Positions 15,025-23,533 of a DNA stretch of 24,813 nucleotides are shown in pieces. Where the stretch lies: contig JARDZO010000048.1 of NCBI GenBank assembly GCA_029240815.1, positions 1 through 24,813 on the forward strand, given 5' to 3'. Within the stretch, counting starts at the first letter, position 1, and each line of letters opens with the position of its first letter. The stretch is from Brevibacillus sp. (GTDB taxonomy: Bacteria > Bacillota > Bacilli > Brevibacillales > Brevibacillaceae). Position numbers and translations under genes: made by a program. The notes under the pieces are model-generated. The model ran no database searches and was not told the DNA's origin. It worked only from the letters and a program-made list of their open reading frames with translations.

Positions 15025-16224
15025 CTAAACGCGCTCGATGATCGTAGCAATCCCCTGTCCGACACCAATACACATGGCAGCCAACCCGTAACGGGCATCA
15101 CGACGCTCCATTTCATACAAGAGAGTGGTGAGGATACGTGCGCCGCTACATCCAAGCGGATGTCCCAATGCGATGGCTCCGCCGTTTACGTTTACCAGAT
15201 CAGGGTTCACACCCAGCTCGCGCACGCTGGCCACTGCCTGTGCCGCAAAAGCCTCATTGAATTCAAACAGATCAATCTGATCGATCGTAAGTCCTACTTG
15301 CTTCAAAGCCTTGCGAGTGGCCGGCACCGGTCCGATCCCCATAACCGATGGATCCACACCTGCTACGGCGGACGCGACAATACGTGCCCGCGGCTTCAAA
15401 CCGGCAGCCAAAGCAGCTTCCTGCTCCATAATCAGCAAGGCACTTGCACCGTCATTGAGGCCACTGGAATTCCCTGCGGTAACAGAGCCATCTGTCTGAA
15501 AGGCTGGTTTGAGCTTTTGCAGCTGCTCGATGGTTGTCTCCGGACGGGCGTGCTCGTCGCGCTCAAACAGCGTGACCTCTCCCTTGCGACCACGCAGTTC
15601 CACGGGAACGATCTCTGCTTCCCAATAGCCTTTTTCCAATGCCTTCGCATAATTCTGCTGACTGCGCAGGGCAAACTCGTCCTGTGCTTCGCGGCTGATT
15701 CCGTACTGCTCCGCCACTTTCTCCGCTGTTTCTCCCAGACTGATCGGCGGATACATTTCTTTCATCTTGTCATTCACCAAGCGCCAGCCCAACGTGGTGT
15801 CTACCAGCTGCTGATTCCCGCGCTGAAAAGCCGTACCCGGCTTCATCATGACCAACGGAGAACGTGTCATGCTCTCGGTTCCTCCAGCAATGTAGGCCAG
15901 TCCCGCTCCCGCTTTGATCGCATAGGCGCTCTGATTAACAGCCTCGAGACCGGAGCCGCAAAGGCGGTTTACCGTGACACCTGGAACCTCTACCGGTACC
16001 CCGGCAAGCAACAGGGACATCCGCGCAACATTGCGATTATCCTCACCCGCCTGGTTCGCGCAACCAAAGATGACATCATCGATACTTGCAGGATCAATGG
16101 CGTTTCGTTCCAACAGCTTGCGAATGACCAGCGCACCCAAATCGTCGGGGCGTACGTCTTTGAGGGCGCCTCCAATACGACCGATCGGTGTCCGCAAAGC
16201 ATCTATAATTACAGGTGTATTCAT
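15025..16224 (-). CDS. paaJ: Thiolase, likely 3-oxoadipyl-CoA / 3-oxo-5,6-dehydrosuberyl-CoA thiolase
   Basis: A 399-residue thiolase II. The nucleophile is Cys89 in [38 protein letters not shown] and CIGVGQG carry the other catalytic residues. The LCGSGLEAV pattern and the opening [15 protein letters not shown] are typical of PaaJ/PcaF enzymes, which act twice in the PAA pathway, releasing acetyl-CoA from the C8 3-oxoacyl-CoA and then from 3-oxoadipyl-CoA. I start at the ATG at 16224, eight bases after GGAGG; the frame is open to 16413. It follows another thiolase gene after 37 bases. Assigning PaaJ to this copy rather than the neighbour is a judgement from motifs. Confidence 0.85.
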   Translation of the reverse strand: MNTPVIIDALRTPIGRIGGALKDVRPDDLGALVIRKLLERNAIDPASIDDVIFGCANQAGEDNRNVARMSLLLAGVPVEVPGVTVNRLCGSGLEAVNQSAYAIKAGAGLAYIAGGTESMTRSPLVMMKPGTAFQRGNQQLVDTTLGWRLVNDKMKEMYPPISLGETAEKVAEQYGISREAQDEFALRSQQNYAKALEKGYWEAEIVPVELRGRKGEVTLFERDEHARPETTIEQLQKLKPAFQTDGSVTAGNSSGLNDGASALLIMEQEAALAAGLKPRARIVASAVAGVDPSVMGIGPVPATRKALKQVGLTIDQIDLFEFNEAFAAQAVASVRELGVNPDLVNVNGGAIALGHPLGCSGARILTTLLYEMERRDARYGLAAMCIGVGQGIATIIERV

Positions 16225-16261
16225 CGCTTGCTCCTCCATCCTGACCACGTTTTTCCTTCTT

Positions 16262-17461
16262 TTATTCGAATGCTTCGACCAATGTTGCCAATCCTTGACC
16301 GCCACCAATGCACAGAGAAACAACACCATAGCGCGCTTTGCGACGACGCAGTTCATACAGGATGGCTCCTGCCAATCTGGCACCGCTTGCGCCGAGCGGA
16401 TGGCCCAGAGCAATCGCTCCTCCGTTCACGTTGGTCTTATCCGGGGACAAGCCCAGCTCACGCATGCAAGCGAGAGATTGGGAAGCAAAGGCTTCGTTCA
16501 GCTCAAACAGGTCGATTTGGTCGATCGTCATGTCGACTTCTGCCAACAATTTGCGGATGGCTGCAACCGGTCCGATGCCCATGATGCGTGGATCCACCCC
16601 GGCAGTGGCGAAGTGCACGATGCGGCCCAATGGCGTAAGTCCGGACTCGTCCAGCTTTTCCTTATTCATGAGCAGCAAAGCAGCAGCACCATCGTTAATT
16701 CCGGAAGAATTGCCTGCTGTTACACTGCCGTTTTTGCGAAAAGCAGGGCGCAGCTTGGCGAGAGACTCCACACTGGAATCGCGGCGAGGGAACTCATCGG
16801 TGTCAAAAATGGTTTCTTCCCCTTTTTTCCCGCGCAAGGTCACTGGCACGATTTCTTTACGAAACAGCCCTGCATCGATAGCTGCAACGGCTCGACGCTG
16901 ACTTTCCGCTGCAAACAGGTCCTGATCCTCGCGACTGATTCCGAATTGCTCTGCCACATTTTCAGCCGTGTCACCCATGGTCAGTTCTCCGTAGAGCGAG
17001 ATCGGGGCCGAACGCGGGCCGCCGAACGACTCGATCAAGGTCTGACCGCCGCGTTGGTAAGGCTGATCAAATTTCTCCATGATGTATGGGGAACGAGTCA
17101 GGTTTTCCACTCCACCAGCCAGCATGACACTGCTGTGACCAGCCTGGATCGATTGCGCAGCCAGATTGATTGCCTCCAGTCCGGAAGCACATACCCGGTT
17201 CACAGTCAGCCCTGGTACCGTTTCGGGCAGACCCGCTTTCAGCAACCCGACACGGGCAATATTAATGAAGGGGCCCGCTGAGATCACGTTCCCCATGATG
17301 ACACCATCGACGGCATCCCCAGTCTGTCCTGCCTGATTGAGCGCACCGTTCAGGACGATAGCTGTCAAATCATCGATCGGGGTATTTTTCAGACTGCCGC
17401 CCAGCTTGCCAATCGGTGTACGCACCGCAGCCGTTACGTAGACATCTTCCCGTACTGGCAT
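16262..17461 (-). CDS. Acetyl-CoA C-acyltransferase (second thiolase)
   Basis: Another 399-residue thiolase, clearly a diverged paralogue of the downstream one. The nucleophile is Cys91 in [38 protein letters not shown] and CIGGGQG complete the site. The CASGLEAI variant is common in acetoacetyl-CoA and general 3-ketoacyl-CoA thiolases. The ATG shares its A with the TGA stop of the upstream gene, and GGGGGTGA provides the ribosome site, so the two are translationally coupled. It might split the two thiolysis steps of the pathway with its neighbour, or handle fatty or side-chain acids. Confidence 0.87.
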   Translation of the reverse strand: MPVREDVYVTAAVRTPIGKLGGSLKNTPIDDLTAIVLNGALNQAGQTGDAVDGVIMGNVISAGPFINIARVGLLKAGLPETVPGLTVNRVCASGLEAINLAAQSIQAGHSSVMLAGGVENLTRSPYIMEKFDQPYQRGGQTLIESFGGPRSAPISLYGELTMGDTAENVAEQFGISREDQDLFAAESQRRAVAAIDAGLFRKEIVPVTLRGKKGEETIFDTDEFPRRDSSVESLAKLRPAFRKNGSVTAGNSSGINDGAAALLLMNKEKLDESGLTPLGRIVHFATAGVDPRIMGIGPVAAIRKLLAEVDMTIDQIDLFELNEAFASQSLACMRELGLSPDKTNVNGGAIALGHPLGASGARLAGAILYELRRRKARYGVVSLCIGGGQGLATLVEAFE

Positions 17462-18216
17462 CAGACTTCACCCCCGTCTTTTGGCTGATAGCTGTAAAAG
17501 CCTTGACCACTCCGTACGCCGTAACGCTTTGCCAGCACCAGCTTTCGCAATAACGGTGCTGTCCGATAACGCTCTTCTGCCAGATCACGCTGCAATCCGC
17601 GAGAAATAGCATAGATCTCGTCCAAGCCGATCCGGTCCGCCCATTCCAGTGGACCGTACGGGTAGTTGGTTCCTTTTTTCATCGCAGTGTCGATATCCTG
17701 TGGCGTCGCTGCCTTCTCCATCAGCGTGAACGCCGCTTCATTAATAATAAGAGAGAGAATGCGCGGAAATACCAGGCCAACTTCATCCTCCACCACTTCT
17801 GTTTCTTTACCGAGAGACTGGAAAAAAGCCATTGTCGCCGCCAAGGGCGCTTCCTCCGTCTGCAGAGCAGGAGCTACTTCAAACAGTGCGCGCTCCGCCA
17901 GTGGCACCAACGTGCCAAAGCCGCATACGCGCTCCGGATTCTGAGTCCACGAGGCTGCCTCTGTCGCTGTGATCGCAAGGGAAGTCGTTACGATCGGTAC
18001 AGATGGCCCTAGCAAGCGATCGATTTCGCACAGCTGCTCCTTTTTTGCCTCCAGATCGAGACTGTTTACTTCCAGTGCCAAAAAAATCGCTTCACGCTCA
18101 GCTGCTGCTTCGGTGAGCGAAACCACCCGATAACCGTGCATTTCTATTATTTGATGCAGTTCCGCATTAAGAGGACTGTCCCCCGCGAGCAAAACCGTCT
18201 TATTTGCTGTAGTCAT
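17461..18216 (-). CDS. C-terminal half of a split PaaH-type 3-hydroxyacyl-CoA dehydrogenase
   Basis: The 251-residue product matches the second half of E. coli-type PaaH. Residues about 1-125 form a Rossmann-like fold without the GxGxxG dinucleotide motif (TVLLAGDSPLNAELHQ instead). Residues about 145-250 are a 3HCDH C-terminal domain (LIINEAAFTLMEKAATPQDIDTAM, then NYPYGPLEWADRIG and EERYRTAPLLRKLV). Alone it should not bind NAD. The start ATG at 18216, with GGGGAT upstream, lies inside the end of the preceding gene, a 17-base overlap in a different frame. I infer that it pairs with that product to make a two-chain PaaH. A structural or regulatory role is possible. Confidence 0.85.
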   Translation of the reverse strand: MTTANKTVLLAGDSPLNAELHQIIEMHGYRVVSLTEAAAEREAIFLALEVNSLDLEAKKEQLCEIDRLLGPSVPIVTTSLAITATEAASWTQNPERVCGFGTLVPLAERALFEVAPALQTEEAPLAATMAFFQSLGKETEVVEDEVGLVFPRILSLIINEAAFTLMEKAATPQDIDTAMKKGTNYPYGPLEWADRIGLDEIYAISRGLQRDLAEERYRTAPLLRKLVLAKRYGVRSGQGFYSYQPKDGGEV

Positions 18217-19057
18217 AGAAGCCATCCCCCGTCTTTGCGCCCAGACTTCCGGCCTGTACCATCCGCTGTTGGATTCGGCTGGGCTTGAATCGTCCTTCGT
18301 GGAAGAAATCGGTGTAGACCGATTGGGTCGTGGCGAAATTGATATCAATACCGATCATGTCTTGCAGCTCAAACGGCCCCATTTTGAATCCGCCTGCTTG
18401 CTTCATGATCCGGTCGATCTGCTCGACACTTGCTCCGTTATCACCGAGAATACGCAATGCCTCATTATAGTAAGGTCGAGCGATGCGATTGACGATAAAC
18501 CCTGGTGTATCCGTTACGAGCACAGGTACTTTACCCAAATCCTCTGCAAAGCGATAGGCTGTCTGCACATTTTCTTCGCTGGACTTCTTCCCGCGGATCA
18601 CCTCAATGAGAGGCATGACCGGTGCAGGGTTGAAGAAGTGAAACCCGAGAGTGCGCTCAGGATGTGGAAGCCCTCCCGCGATTTCCGTAATGGAAATGGA
18701 GGACGTATTGGTCAAAAGCAACGCATCATTTCTGCAGATGCGGGAAAGGTCCCCAAAAATCGTTTTCTTCAGCTCTAGTCGCTCGGGCACTGCTTCAATG
18801 ACGATATCAGCAGCCGCTAGCTTTTCCATGTCGGATACAAAATGAACCCGATCCAGCGTCTCTGTTTTTTTCTGCTCGCTGATTTTTCCTTTTTCCACGT
18901 CCTTGGACAAAATGGATTGCAGGTAGCCCATCGCTTTGTCCAATACAATCTGGTTTGCATCCAGTAGCAACACATGATGTTCACGGCGGGCACAGACGAG
19001 AGCGATCCCTGCTCCCATCGTTCCTGCGCCAATAACTCCTACTGTTTTTCTCTCCAC
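18200..19057 (-). CDS. paaH: 3-hydroxyadipyl-CoA dehydrogenase, catalytic half (PaaH)
   Basis: PaaH oxidises 3-hydroxyadipyl-CoA to 3-oxoadipyl-CoA with NAD. The 285-residue product has the NAD-binding GAGTMGAG at 10-17 and TNTSSISIT. Catalytic His140 and Glu152 lie in GFHFFNPAPVMPLIEV. A first 3HCDH domain follows (GFIVNRIARPYYNEALRIL, FKMGPFELQDMIGIDIN) and it ends FYDYSK. It covers only the first half of the roughly 475-residue E. coli PaaH; the other half is the next gene. The GTG at 19057, eight bases after GGGGAGGT, is preferred to the in-frame start at 19105, which overlaps paaG. Confidence 0.92.
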   Translation of the reverse strand: MERKTVGVIGAGTMGAGIALVCARREHHVLLLDANQIVLDKAMGYLQSILSKDVEKGKISEQKKTETLDRVHFVSDMEKLAAADIVIEAVPERLELKKTIFGDLSRICRNDALLLTNTSSISITEIAGGLPHPERTLGFHFFNPAPVMPLIEVIRGKKSSEENVQTAYRFAEDLGKVPVLVTDTPGFIVNRIARPYYNEALRILGDNGASVEQIDRIMKQAGGFKMGPFELQDMIGIDINFATTQSVYTDFFHEGRFKPSRIQQRMVQAGSLGAKTGDGFYDYSK

Positions 19058-19079
19058 TTTTCTCAACCTCCCCTTTGCC

Positions 19080-19856
19080 CTATCGGCCGGTAAATCGAGG
19101 AGCACGCTTTTCCATGAAGGCGGTTACCCCTTCTTTGTGATCCTCCGTGCTGCCTGCCGCCTCCTGTGCAAACGCTTCGTATTTGAGCGTCTCTTCCAGA
19201 TTCATTTCGAGACCTTTGTACATCGTCCGCTTGATCAAGCCGATCGCACGTGTAGGCAAGACTGCGAGCTTGCGGGCGTACGCTAGTGCTTCTTCCATAA
19301 AGCTGTCTGCCGGATACACCTGATTGACGAGCCCGATCCGCAGGGCTTCTGCTGCCGTTACCTTTTCCCCCGTCATGGCCAGCTCCAGCGCTTTGCCCAT
19401 TCCGACAATCCGCGGGAGGAAGTAGCAACCACCTGAGTCTGGCACCAATCCGATATTGACGAAGGCGTTGACGAACGAAGACTTTTCCGATGCGAGACGA
19501 ATATCACAAGCCAGCGCGACGCTCATGCCTGCACCTGCTGCCACTCCGTTGACCGCTGCGATAATCGGCTTCTCGGTTTTTTGAAACTGGAGAATCATCG
19601 GATTGTAGCGTTCCCGTAAAAATCCGCCGAAGTCTACATCGCCCCCAGCAACATCGCCGAGATCCTGCCCTGCATTAAAGGCACGACCCGCACCCGTCAA
19701 GACGATACAACGGACATCTGCATCTTTTTGCGCCTTTTTGAGAGCATCTGTGATTTCCTTATTCATTTTTTCTGTGAAAGCATTGAATTTATCTGGTCGA
19801 TTCAGAGTTACGACTGCAACGCCCTCCGATACCTCGTACAGAATCGTTTCGTACAT
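19080..19856 (-). CDS. paaG: 1,2-epoxyphenylacetyl-CoA isomerase PaaG
   Basis: PaaG isomerises the ring epoxide to oxepin-CoA and also shifts a double bond later in the pathway. The 258-residue crotonase-fold protein has the oxyanion-hole segments GRAFNAGQDL and NGVAAGAGMSVALACD. Asp140 lies in GLVPDSGG, at the place of E. coli PaaG Asp136, and the glutamates of true hydratases are absent, as expected for the isomerase. It ends KRAPRFTGR, the common C-terminus. The ATG at 19856 has AGGAGG overlapping the paaF stop codon, so the two genes are coupled. Confidence 0.92.
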   Translation of the reverse strand: MYETILYEVSEGVAVVTLNRPDKFNAFTEKMNKEITDALKKAQKDADVRCIVLTGAGRAFNAGQDLGDVAGGDVDFGGFLRERYNPMILQFQKTEKPIIAAVNGVAAGAGMSVALACDIRLASEKSSFVNAFVNIGLVPDSGGCYFLPRIVGMGKALELAMTGEKVTAAEALRIGLVNQVYPADSFMEEALAYARKLAVLPTRAIGLIKRTMYKGLEMNLEETLKYEAFAQEAAGSTEDHKEGVTAFMEKRAPRFTGR

Positions 19857-19865
19857 GGCCGCCTC

Positions 19866-20639
19866 CTAGTTTCCCGTAAACCGGGGTTTGCGCTTCTCCA
19901 AAAAAGCTTGCATGCCTTCTTTTCGATCCTCACTTGCCAAGAGCAGGTAGAAGCCGTTGCGTTCGTAATCCATACCTTCCTGTAGTGGCAGATCGTCCGC
20001 CTTGTGCGCTGCCTTTTTGATGACCTGCACAGCGAGTGGCGGCTGCTTCGCGATTTGTTTCGCCAGCTTCAGTGCTTCCTGATAGTAGGCTTCGACGGGT
20101 ACGACCCGATTGACCAGCCCGTACTGCAACGCTTCCTTCGCAGAAATCGGATCTCCGGTGAACAGCATCTCCATCGCCTTTCGCAACCCGACTGCACGCA
20201 CCAAACGTTGGGTACCACCTGCCCCAGGCATCACCCCTAGCTTGATTTCCGGTTGACCGATGACAGCCGTTTCCGACGCGATGACGATGTCGCAGTTCAT
20301 CATCAACTCACAGCCGCCGCCGAGTGCGAAACCACTGACGGCCCCGATAATCGGTTTGGAGATCAACGAGATGCGATCCCACACGGCAAACTGATTTCGC
20401 TTCATAATGTCGATAGCCGATGCCTCAGCCATTTCATTGATGTCGGCTCCAGCAGCAAACGCTTTTTCATTCCCGGTGACAAGAATCGTCCGAATGTCCG
20501 GGTCTTTGTCCAGACTCTCCAGCTCTGTGACGAGCTCATTGATCAGTTTTAAATTCAAGGCATTGAGAATTTTCGGTCGATTCAGCGTGACAATACCGAC
20601 ACCATCTTCGCGACCAGTGGTGATGAATTCATAAGACAC
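19866..20639 (-). CDS. paaF: 2,3-dehydroadipyl-CoA hydratase PaaF
   Basis: A classical enoyl-CoA hydratase, 257 residues. Both catalytic glutamates are present: Glu111 in LGGGCELMMNCD and Glu131 in GQPEIKLGVMPGAGG. The other oxyanion segment is KAFAAGADINEM. In the pathway PaaF adds water to 2,3-dehydroadipyl-CoA to give the substrate of PaaH. The start is a GTG at 20639 with AAAGGGGGA nine bases upstream. It follows paaK after 33 bases and is coupled to paaG. Confidence 0.88.
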   Translation of the reverse strand: MSYEFITTGREDGVGIVTLNRPKILNALNLKLINELVTELESLDKDPDIRTILVTGNEKAFAAGADINEMAEASAIDIMKRNQFAVWDRISLISKPIIGAVSGFALGGGCELMMNCDIVIASETAVIGQPEIKLGVMPGAGGTQRLVRAVGLRKAMEMLFTGDPISAKEALQYGLVNRVVPVEAYYQEALKLAKQIAKQPPLAVQVIKKAAHKADDLPLQEGMDYERNGFYLLLASEDRKEGMQAFLEKRKPRFTGN

Positions 20640-20672
20640 AGCCTCATCCCCCTTTCTCCAACCAAGACAGAT

Positions 20673-22001
20673 TTAGATGGCAGCTTGCGTTTTGTTACGG
20701 TTGTCCACTACACGGATCGCTTTGCTCTCGCTTCTCAGGAGGGAGTTTGGCGGCAAGAAACGTACAACTACCGATACGCCCAGCGAGCATTTGATCATGT
20801 GACCGATTTCTTTGACCAGCGAGGACAAGGCAGAACTTTCGATGGATCCAATCTCATTCATATATTCAGGTGTCAATTCGCAGTGAACTTCAAAACGGTC
20901 TAACGCTCCGTCACGTTCGATGACGACTTGATAATGTGGCGCCAATTGCTTGAAAGTGAGCAGAACTGCTTCAATTTCAGTAGGGAATACATTGACTCCG
21001 CGAATAATCAGCATGTCGTCTACGCGACCTTTGATACGGGACATACGCATGGTGGTACGACCGCATTTACAAGGCTCAGGATTGAGGGAGGCAATATCAC
21101 CTGTGCGATAGCGAACGACCGGGAACGCTTCCTTCGTCAAAGACGTGAACACAAGCTCGCCCTCTTGACCGTACGGGAGAACTTCCCCTGTTTTGGGATC
21201 GATAATTTCCGCATAGAAATGGTCTTCCGCGATATGCAAACCATCTTGTGCTTCATGACATTCAATCGATACGCCTGGTCCCATTACTTCGCTCAGCCCG
21301 TAAATGTCCACTGCCTTAATGTCCAGTGCCGCTTCCAGTTGAACACGCATTTCCTCGGACCACGGCTCTGCTCCGAAAATGCCGTATTTGATGCTTGTTT
21401 CCCGTGGATTGATGCCTTGCTTTTTCATTTCTTCGACGATGTTGAGAACGTAAGAAGGAGTTCCGGACAGACCACGCGGCTTGAAATCCTCGATCAGCGT
21501 GATTTGACGAGGAGTATTTCCGCCCGATACTGGAACGGCGACAGCCCCCATGCGTTCAATACCATTGTGCAGGCCCAATCCACCTGTAAAGAGGCCGTAG
21601 CCATAGGCGTTGTGGAAAATGTCACCAGGTTCTCCACCCGCACAGCAAATGCCGCGAGCTACGATTTCTGCCCAGTTGTCCAAGTCATTTTTGGTGTAGC
21701 CTACAACAGTCGGTTTTCCTTTTGTACCTGAAGAACCATGGATCCGCGATACTTCTTTCATATCCACTGCGAAAAGATTGAAAGGATAGTTCTCACGCAA
21801 ATGCGTTTTCTTCATGAACGGCAGTTTTTGAATATCCTCCATGGATTGGATATCTTCCGGCTTTACTCCAACTTCATCAAACGCTTGTTTATGAAAGGGG
21901 ACTCGCTCATAGACACGCTTTACGGTTTCTTGCAGACGTTTCAGTTGCAATTCTGTCATTTTTTCCTTTGACAGCGTTTCCATTTCCACGTTAAAAATCA
22001 T
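20673..22001 (-). CDS. paaK: Phenylacetate-CoA ligase
   Basis: PaaK activates phenylacetate with ATP and CoA in the cytoplasm and commits it to this pathway. The 442-residue adenylate-forming enzyme has the nucleotide loop HGSSGTKGKPT at 88-98, FGAEPWSEEMR, DIYGLSEVMGPGV and YRTGDIASL. The C-terminal lid is GRVDDMLIIRGVNVFPTEIE with a Lys in RSESKAIRV. The Cys residues in PCKCGR may bind metal, as in relatives. The ATG at 22001 is preceded by GAGGGAG. Length and motifs fit the family throughout. Confidence 0.95.
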   Translation of the reverse strand: MIFNVEMETLSKEKMTELQLKRLQETVKRVYERVPFHKQAFDEVGVKPEDIQSMEDIQKLPFMKKTHLRENYPFNLFAVDMKEVSRIHGSSGTKGKPTVVGYTKNDLDNWAEIVARGICCAGGEPGDIFHNAYGYGLFTGGLGLHNGIERMGAVAVPVSGGNTPRQITLIEDFKPRGLSGTPSYVLNIVEEMKKQGINPRETSIKYGIFGAEPWSEEMRVQLEAALDIKAVDIYGLSEVMGPGVSIECHEAQDGLHIAEDHFYAEIIDPKTGEVLPYGQEGELVFTSLTKEAFPVVRYRTGDIASLNPEPCKCGRTTMRMSRIKGRVDDMLIIRGVNVFPTEIEAVLLTFKQLAPHYQVVIERDGALDRFEVHCELTPEYMNEIGSIESSALSSLVKEIGHMIKCSLGVSVVVRFLPPNSLLRSESKAIRVVDNRNKTQAAI

Positions 22002-22047
22002 ACCGCTCCCTCATTTCTACGTTCTCGTTGTTTTACTTTTCTAGTTG

Positions 22048-22833
22048 TTATTCTCCTTTAAACTCCGGTCTGCGCTTTTCTCGAAACGCTTCGAGAGCTT
22101 CCAGCCGATCTTTGGTCGGAATAATCACTTCATAGCACATGGATTCCAGATCAAGACCTGTTTGCAAGTCTACGCTGGAACCGCGGTCAATCGCTGATTT
22201 TGCCTGATAAACGGCAAGTGGTGCATTGGCGAGAATCTCCCGCGAAAGTCCGACTGCCTGCTCTTTCAGCTCTGCAAGATCTTTTGCCACGCCGTTCACG
22301 AAACCTAGCTCATACGCATCTGTTGCAGAGATCCGACGTGCCGTCAAAATCAGCTCCTTGGCTCTAGAAGGACCGATCAATCGAGACAACCGTTGTGTAC
22401 CGCCTGCTCCTGGTATGATACCCAAGCTCACTTCCGTTAGCCCCATCTTGGCGTCAACCACCGCATATCGGAAATCACAGGCCAGAGCCAGCTCAAATCC
22501 TCCACCAAAAGCAAACCCATTGATCAAGGCAATTGTCGGTTGAGGCAGTCTCTCCATTGCGGTAAAAACATCCCTGATTTTGCGTACGTTACGGCGTACT
22601 TGCTGCTCAGTCAACGTACGGCGTTCTTTCAAGTCCGCACCTGCACAGAACGCTCTTCCTTCTGCTTTTACCAAGACGACGCGAATCTCCTTGGAATTCA
22701 GGCGAATCTCCTCGATGATTTCACCTAGGCGATCCAATGTATCGTAGTTTAATGCGTTCAGCTCATCCGGACGATTCAGTGTGATGAGCCCGATGTGTCC
22801 GTCAATCTCGAAACGCACAGTTTCCTGGTTCAT
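22048..22833 (-). CDS. Enoyl-CoA hydratase/isomerase family protein (third crotonase of the locus)
   Basis: A 261-residue crotonase-fold protein with both hydratase glutamates, Glu114 in FGGGFELALACD and Glu134 in GLTEVSLGIIPGAGG. The oxyanion segment is GRAFCAGADLKERRTL. It resembles AUH/methylglutaconyl-CoA hydratase-like enzymes such as YngF. It is distinct from PaaF and PaaG. Since no PaaZ hydratase domain is seen, it is a candidate for opening the oxepin ring, although PaaZ uses a MaoC-like fold, so that would be a non-homologous replacement. The ATG at 22833 has AAGGAGGA upstream. It may instead be a general beta-oxidation hydratase. Confidence 0.88.
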   Translation of the reverse strand: MNQETVRFEIDGHIGLITLNRPDELNALNYDTLDRLGEIIEEIRLNSKEIRVVLVKAEGRAFCAGADLKERRTLTEQQVRRNVRKIRDVFTAMERLPQPTIALINGFAFGGGFELALACDFRYAVVDAKMGLTEVSLGIIPGAGGTQRLSRLIGPSRAKELILTARRISATDAYELGFVNGVAKDLAELKEQAVGLSREILANAPLAVYQAKSAIDRGSSVDLQTGLDLESMCYEVIIPTKDRLEALEAFREKRRPEFKGE

Positions 22834-22863
22834 CTTTGTCCTCCTTGTGGATCTGCAAAGGAA

Positions 22864-23250
22864 TTACGCCTGACGGGTCCGTGCATATGTGCCAGTAGCA
22901 ACCGCGACGAGCTTGCCATCACAGGTGACGCGAGCTTCCATGATGATCAGTGTCTTGCCTGACTTCAGCACGGTGGACTGTGCCTCGAGCAGCTCACCCT
23001 TCGCCGGGTACAAGTACTGGATCTTGCTCTCTACCGTGACGCACTGCTGTACACCGTCTACGTGAGGTGCGGCACCATGCCCCATCGCCACATCGGCTAA
23101 CGTGGAAGTAACTCCGCCGTGCACGACTCCTTCGATACTGTTGAACAATTCAGGACGGATCTTCAGAGCGACCTTGCATCCCTGTTCATCTCGTTGGATG
23201 ACCTCAATTCCCAGGTAGTCATTGAACCGATTTCGGATATTTTCAGTCAT
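22864..23250 (-). CDS. PaaI-like hot-dog thioesterase (second copy)
   Basis: This 128-residue single-domain hot-dog protein has the family motif NSIEGVVHGGVTSTLADVAMG, with Asn37 and Asp53 as likely catalytic residues. It ends VAVATGTYARTR. Such enzymes hydrolyse aryl- or acyl-CoA thioesters. It is the first gene of the large PAA run and follows the structured repeat, whose edge lies just before the AAGGGG ribosome site. It is only distantly similar to the PaaI encoded upstream at 23552-24019. Confidence 0.85.
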   Translation of the reverse strand: MTENIRNRFNDYLGIEVIQRDEQGCKVALKIRPELFNSIEGVVHGGVTSTLADVAMGHGAAPHVDGVQQCVTVESKIQYLYPAKGELLEAQSTVLKSGKTLIIMEARVTCDGKLVAVATGTYARTRQA

Positions 23251-23263
23251 TGCTGCGGCCCCT

Positions 23264-23368
23264 TTTTCGTACAGATAAGAATTTTAAGATTCTTATCCAG
23301 TATTAGTGCAACTAGGGCGAGACTTGTGCCCTTTGGGTGCAAAGGCTTGGCGTAGCCAAGTTTTCTAA
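23264..23368 (-). repeat. Structured dispersed repeat, copy 2
   Basis: Inverted relative to copy 1 (8580-8717). Hairpins are cttggc-gta-gccaag (23346-23360) and GATAAGAAT-tttaag-ATTCTTATC (23274-23297). The second stem differs from copy 1 by a paired change (G-C to A-T), so the fold is kept. It ends about 14 bases before the ATG of the thioesterase gene at 23250. Confidence 0.75.
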
Positions 23369-23489
23369 CTGAATCAGAAAGCGTAAAACTTCTTGGACAC
23401 TCTGCCTGATTCAGCAAGAATAACCTTCCGCTAAAACGCGGTCGCTCCCCTATGAATACGCTCGATAGAGGTTTTCTTATGATCTCACG

Positions 23490-23533
23490 TAAAACAGTGA
23501 AAGGAGCCTTGCATTTGCATTCGGCATCCTTTC
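23490..23533 (-). terminator. Probable terminator after paaI
   Basis: On the minus strand GAAAGGA pairs with TCCTTTC, and GCC with GGC inside it around a one-base bulge, with a loop of about 14 bases. ACTGTTTTA follows. It would end the EthD-paaI unit or attenuate read-through into the PAA run. Confidence 0.55.

Noticed and set aside
15160..17281. Two long plus-strand ORFs (474 and 435 residues) antisense to the thiolases
   Set aside because: They lie opposite well-supported genes, lack ribosome sites and recognisable domains, and reflect the codon use of the sense strand.
23264..23368. Reading the structured repeat as a leader riboswitch of the thioesterase gene
   Set aside because: The other copy is in the opposite orientation relative to its downstream gene and next to an unrelated gene, so a mobile repeat fits better.
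23372..23387. Cre-like sequence cagaaagcgtaaaact
   Set aside because: It fails several fixed positions of the cre consensus.
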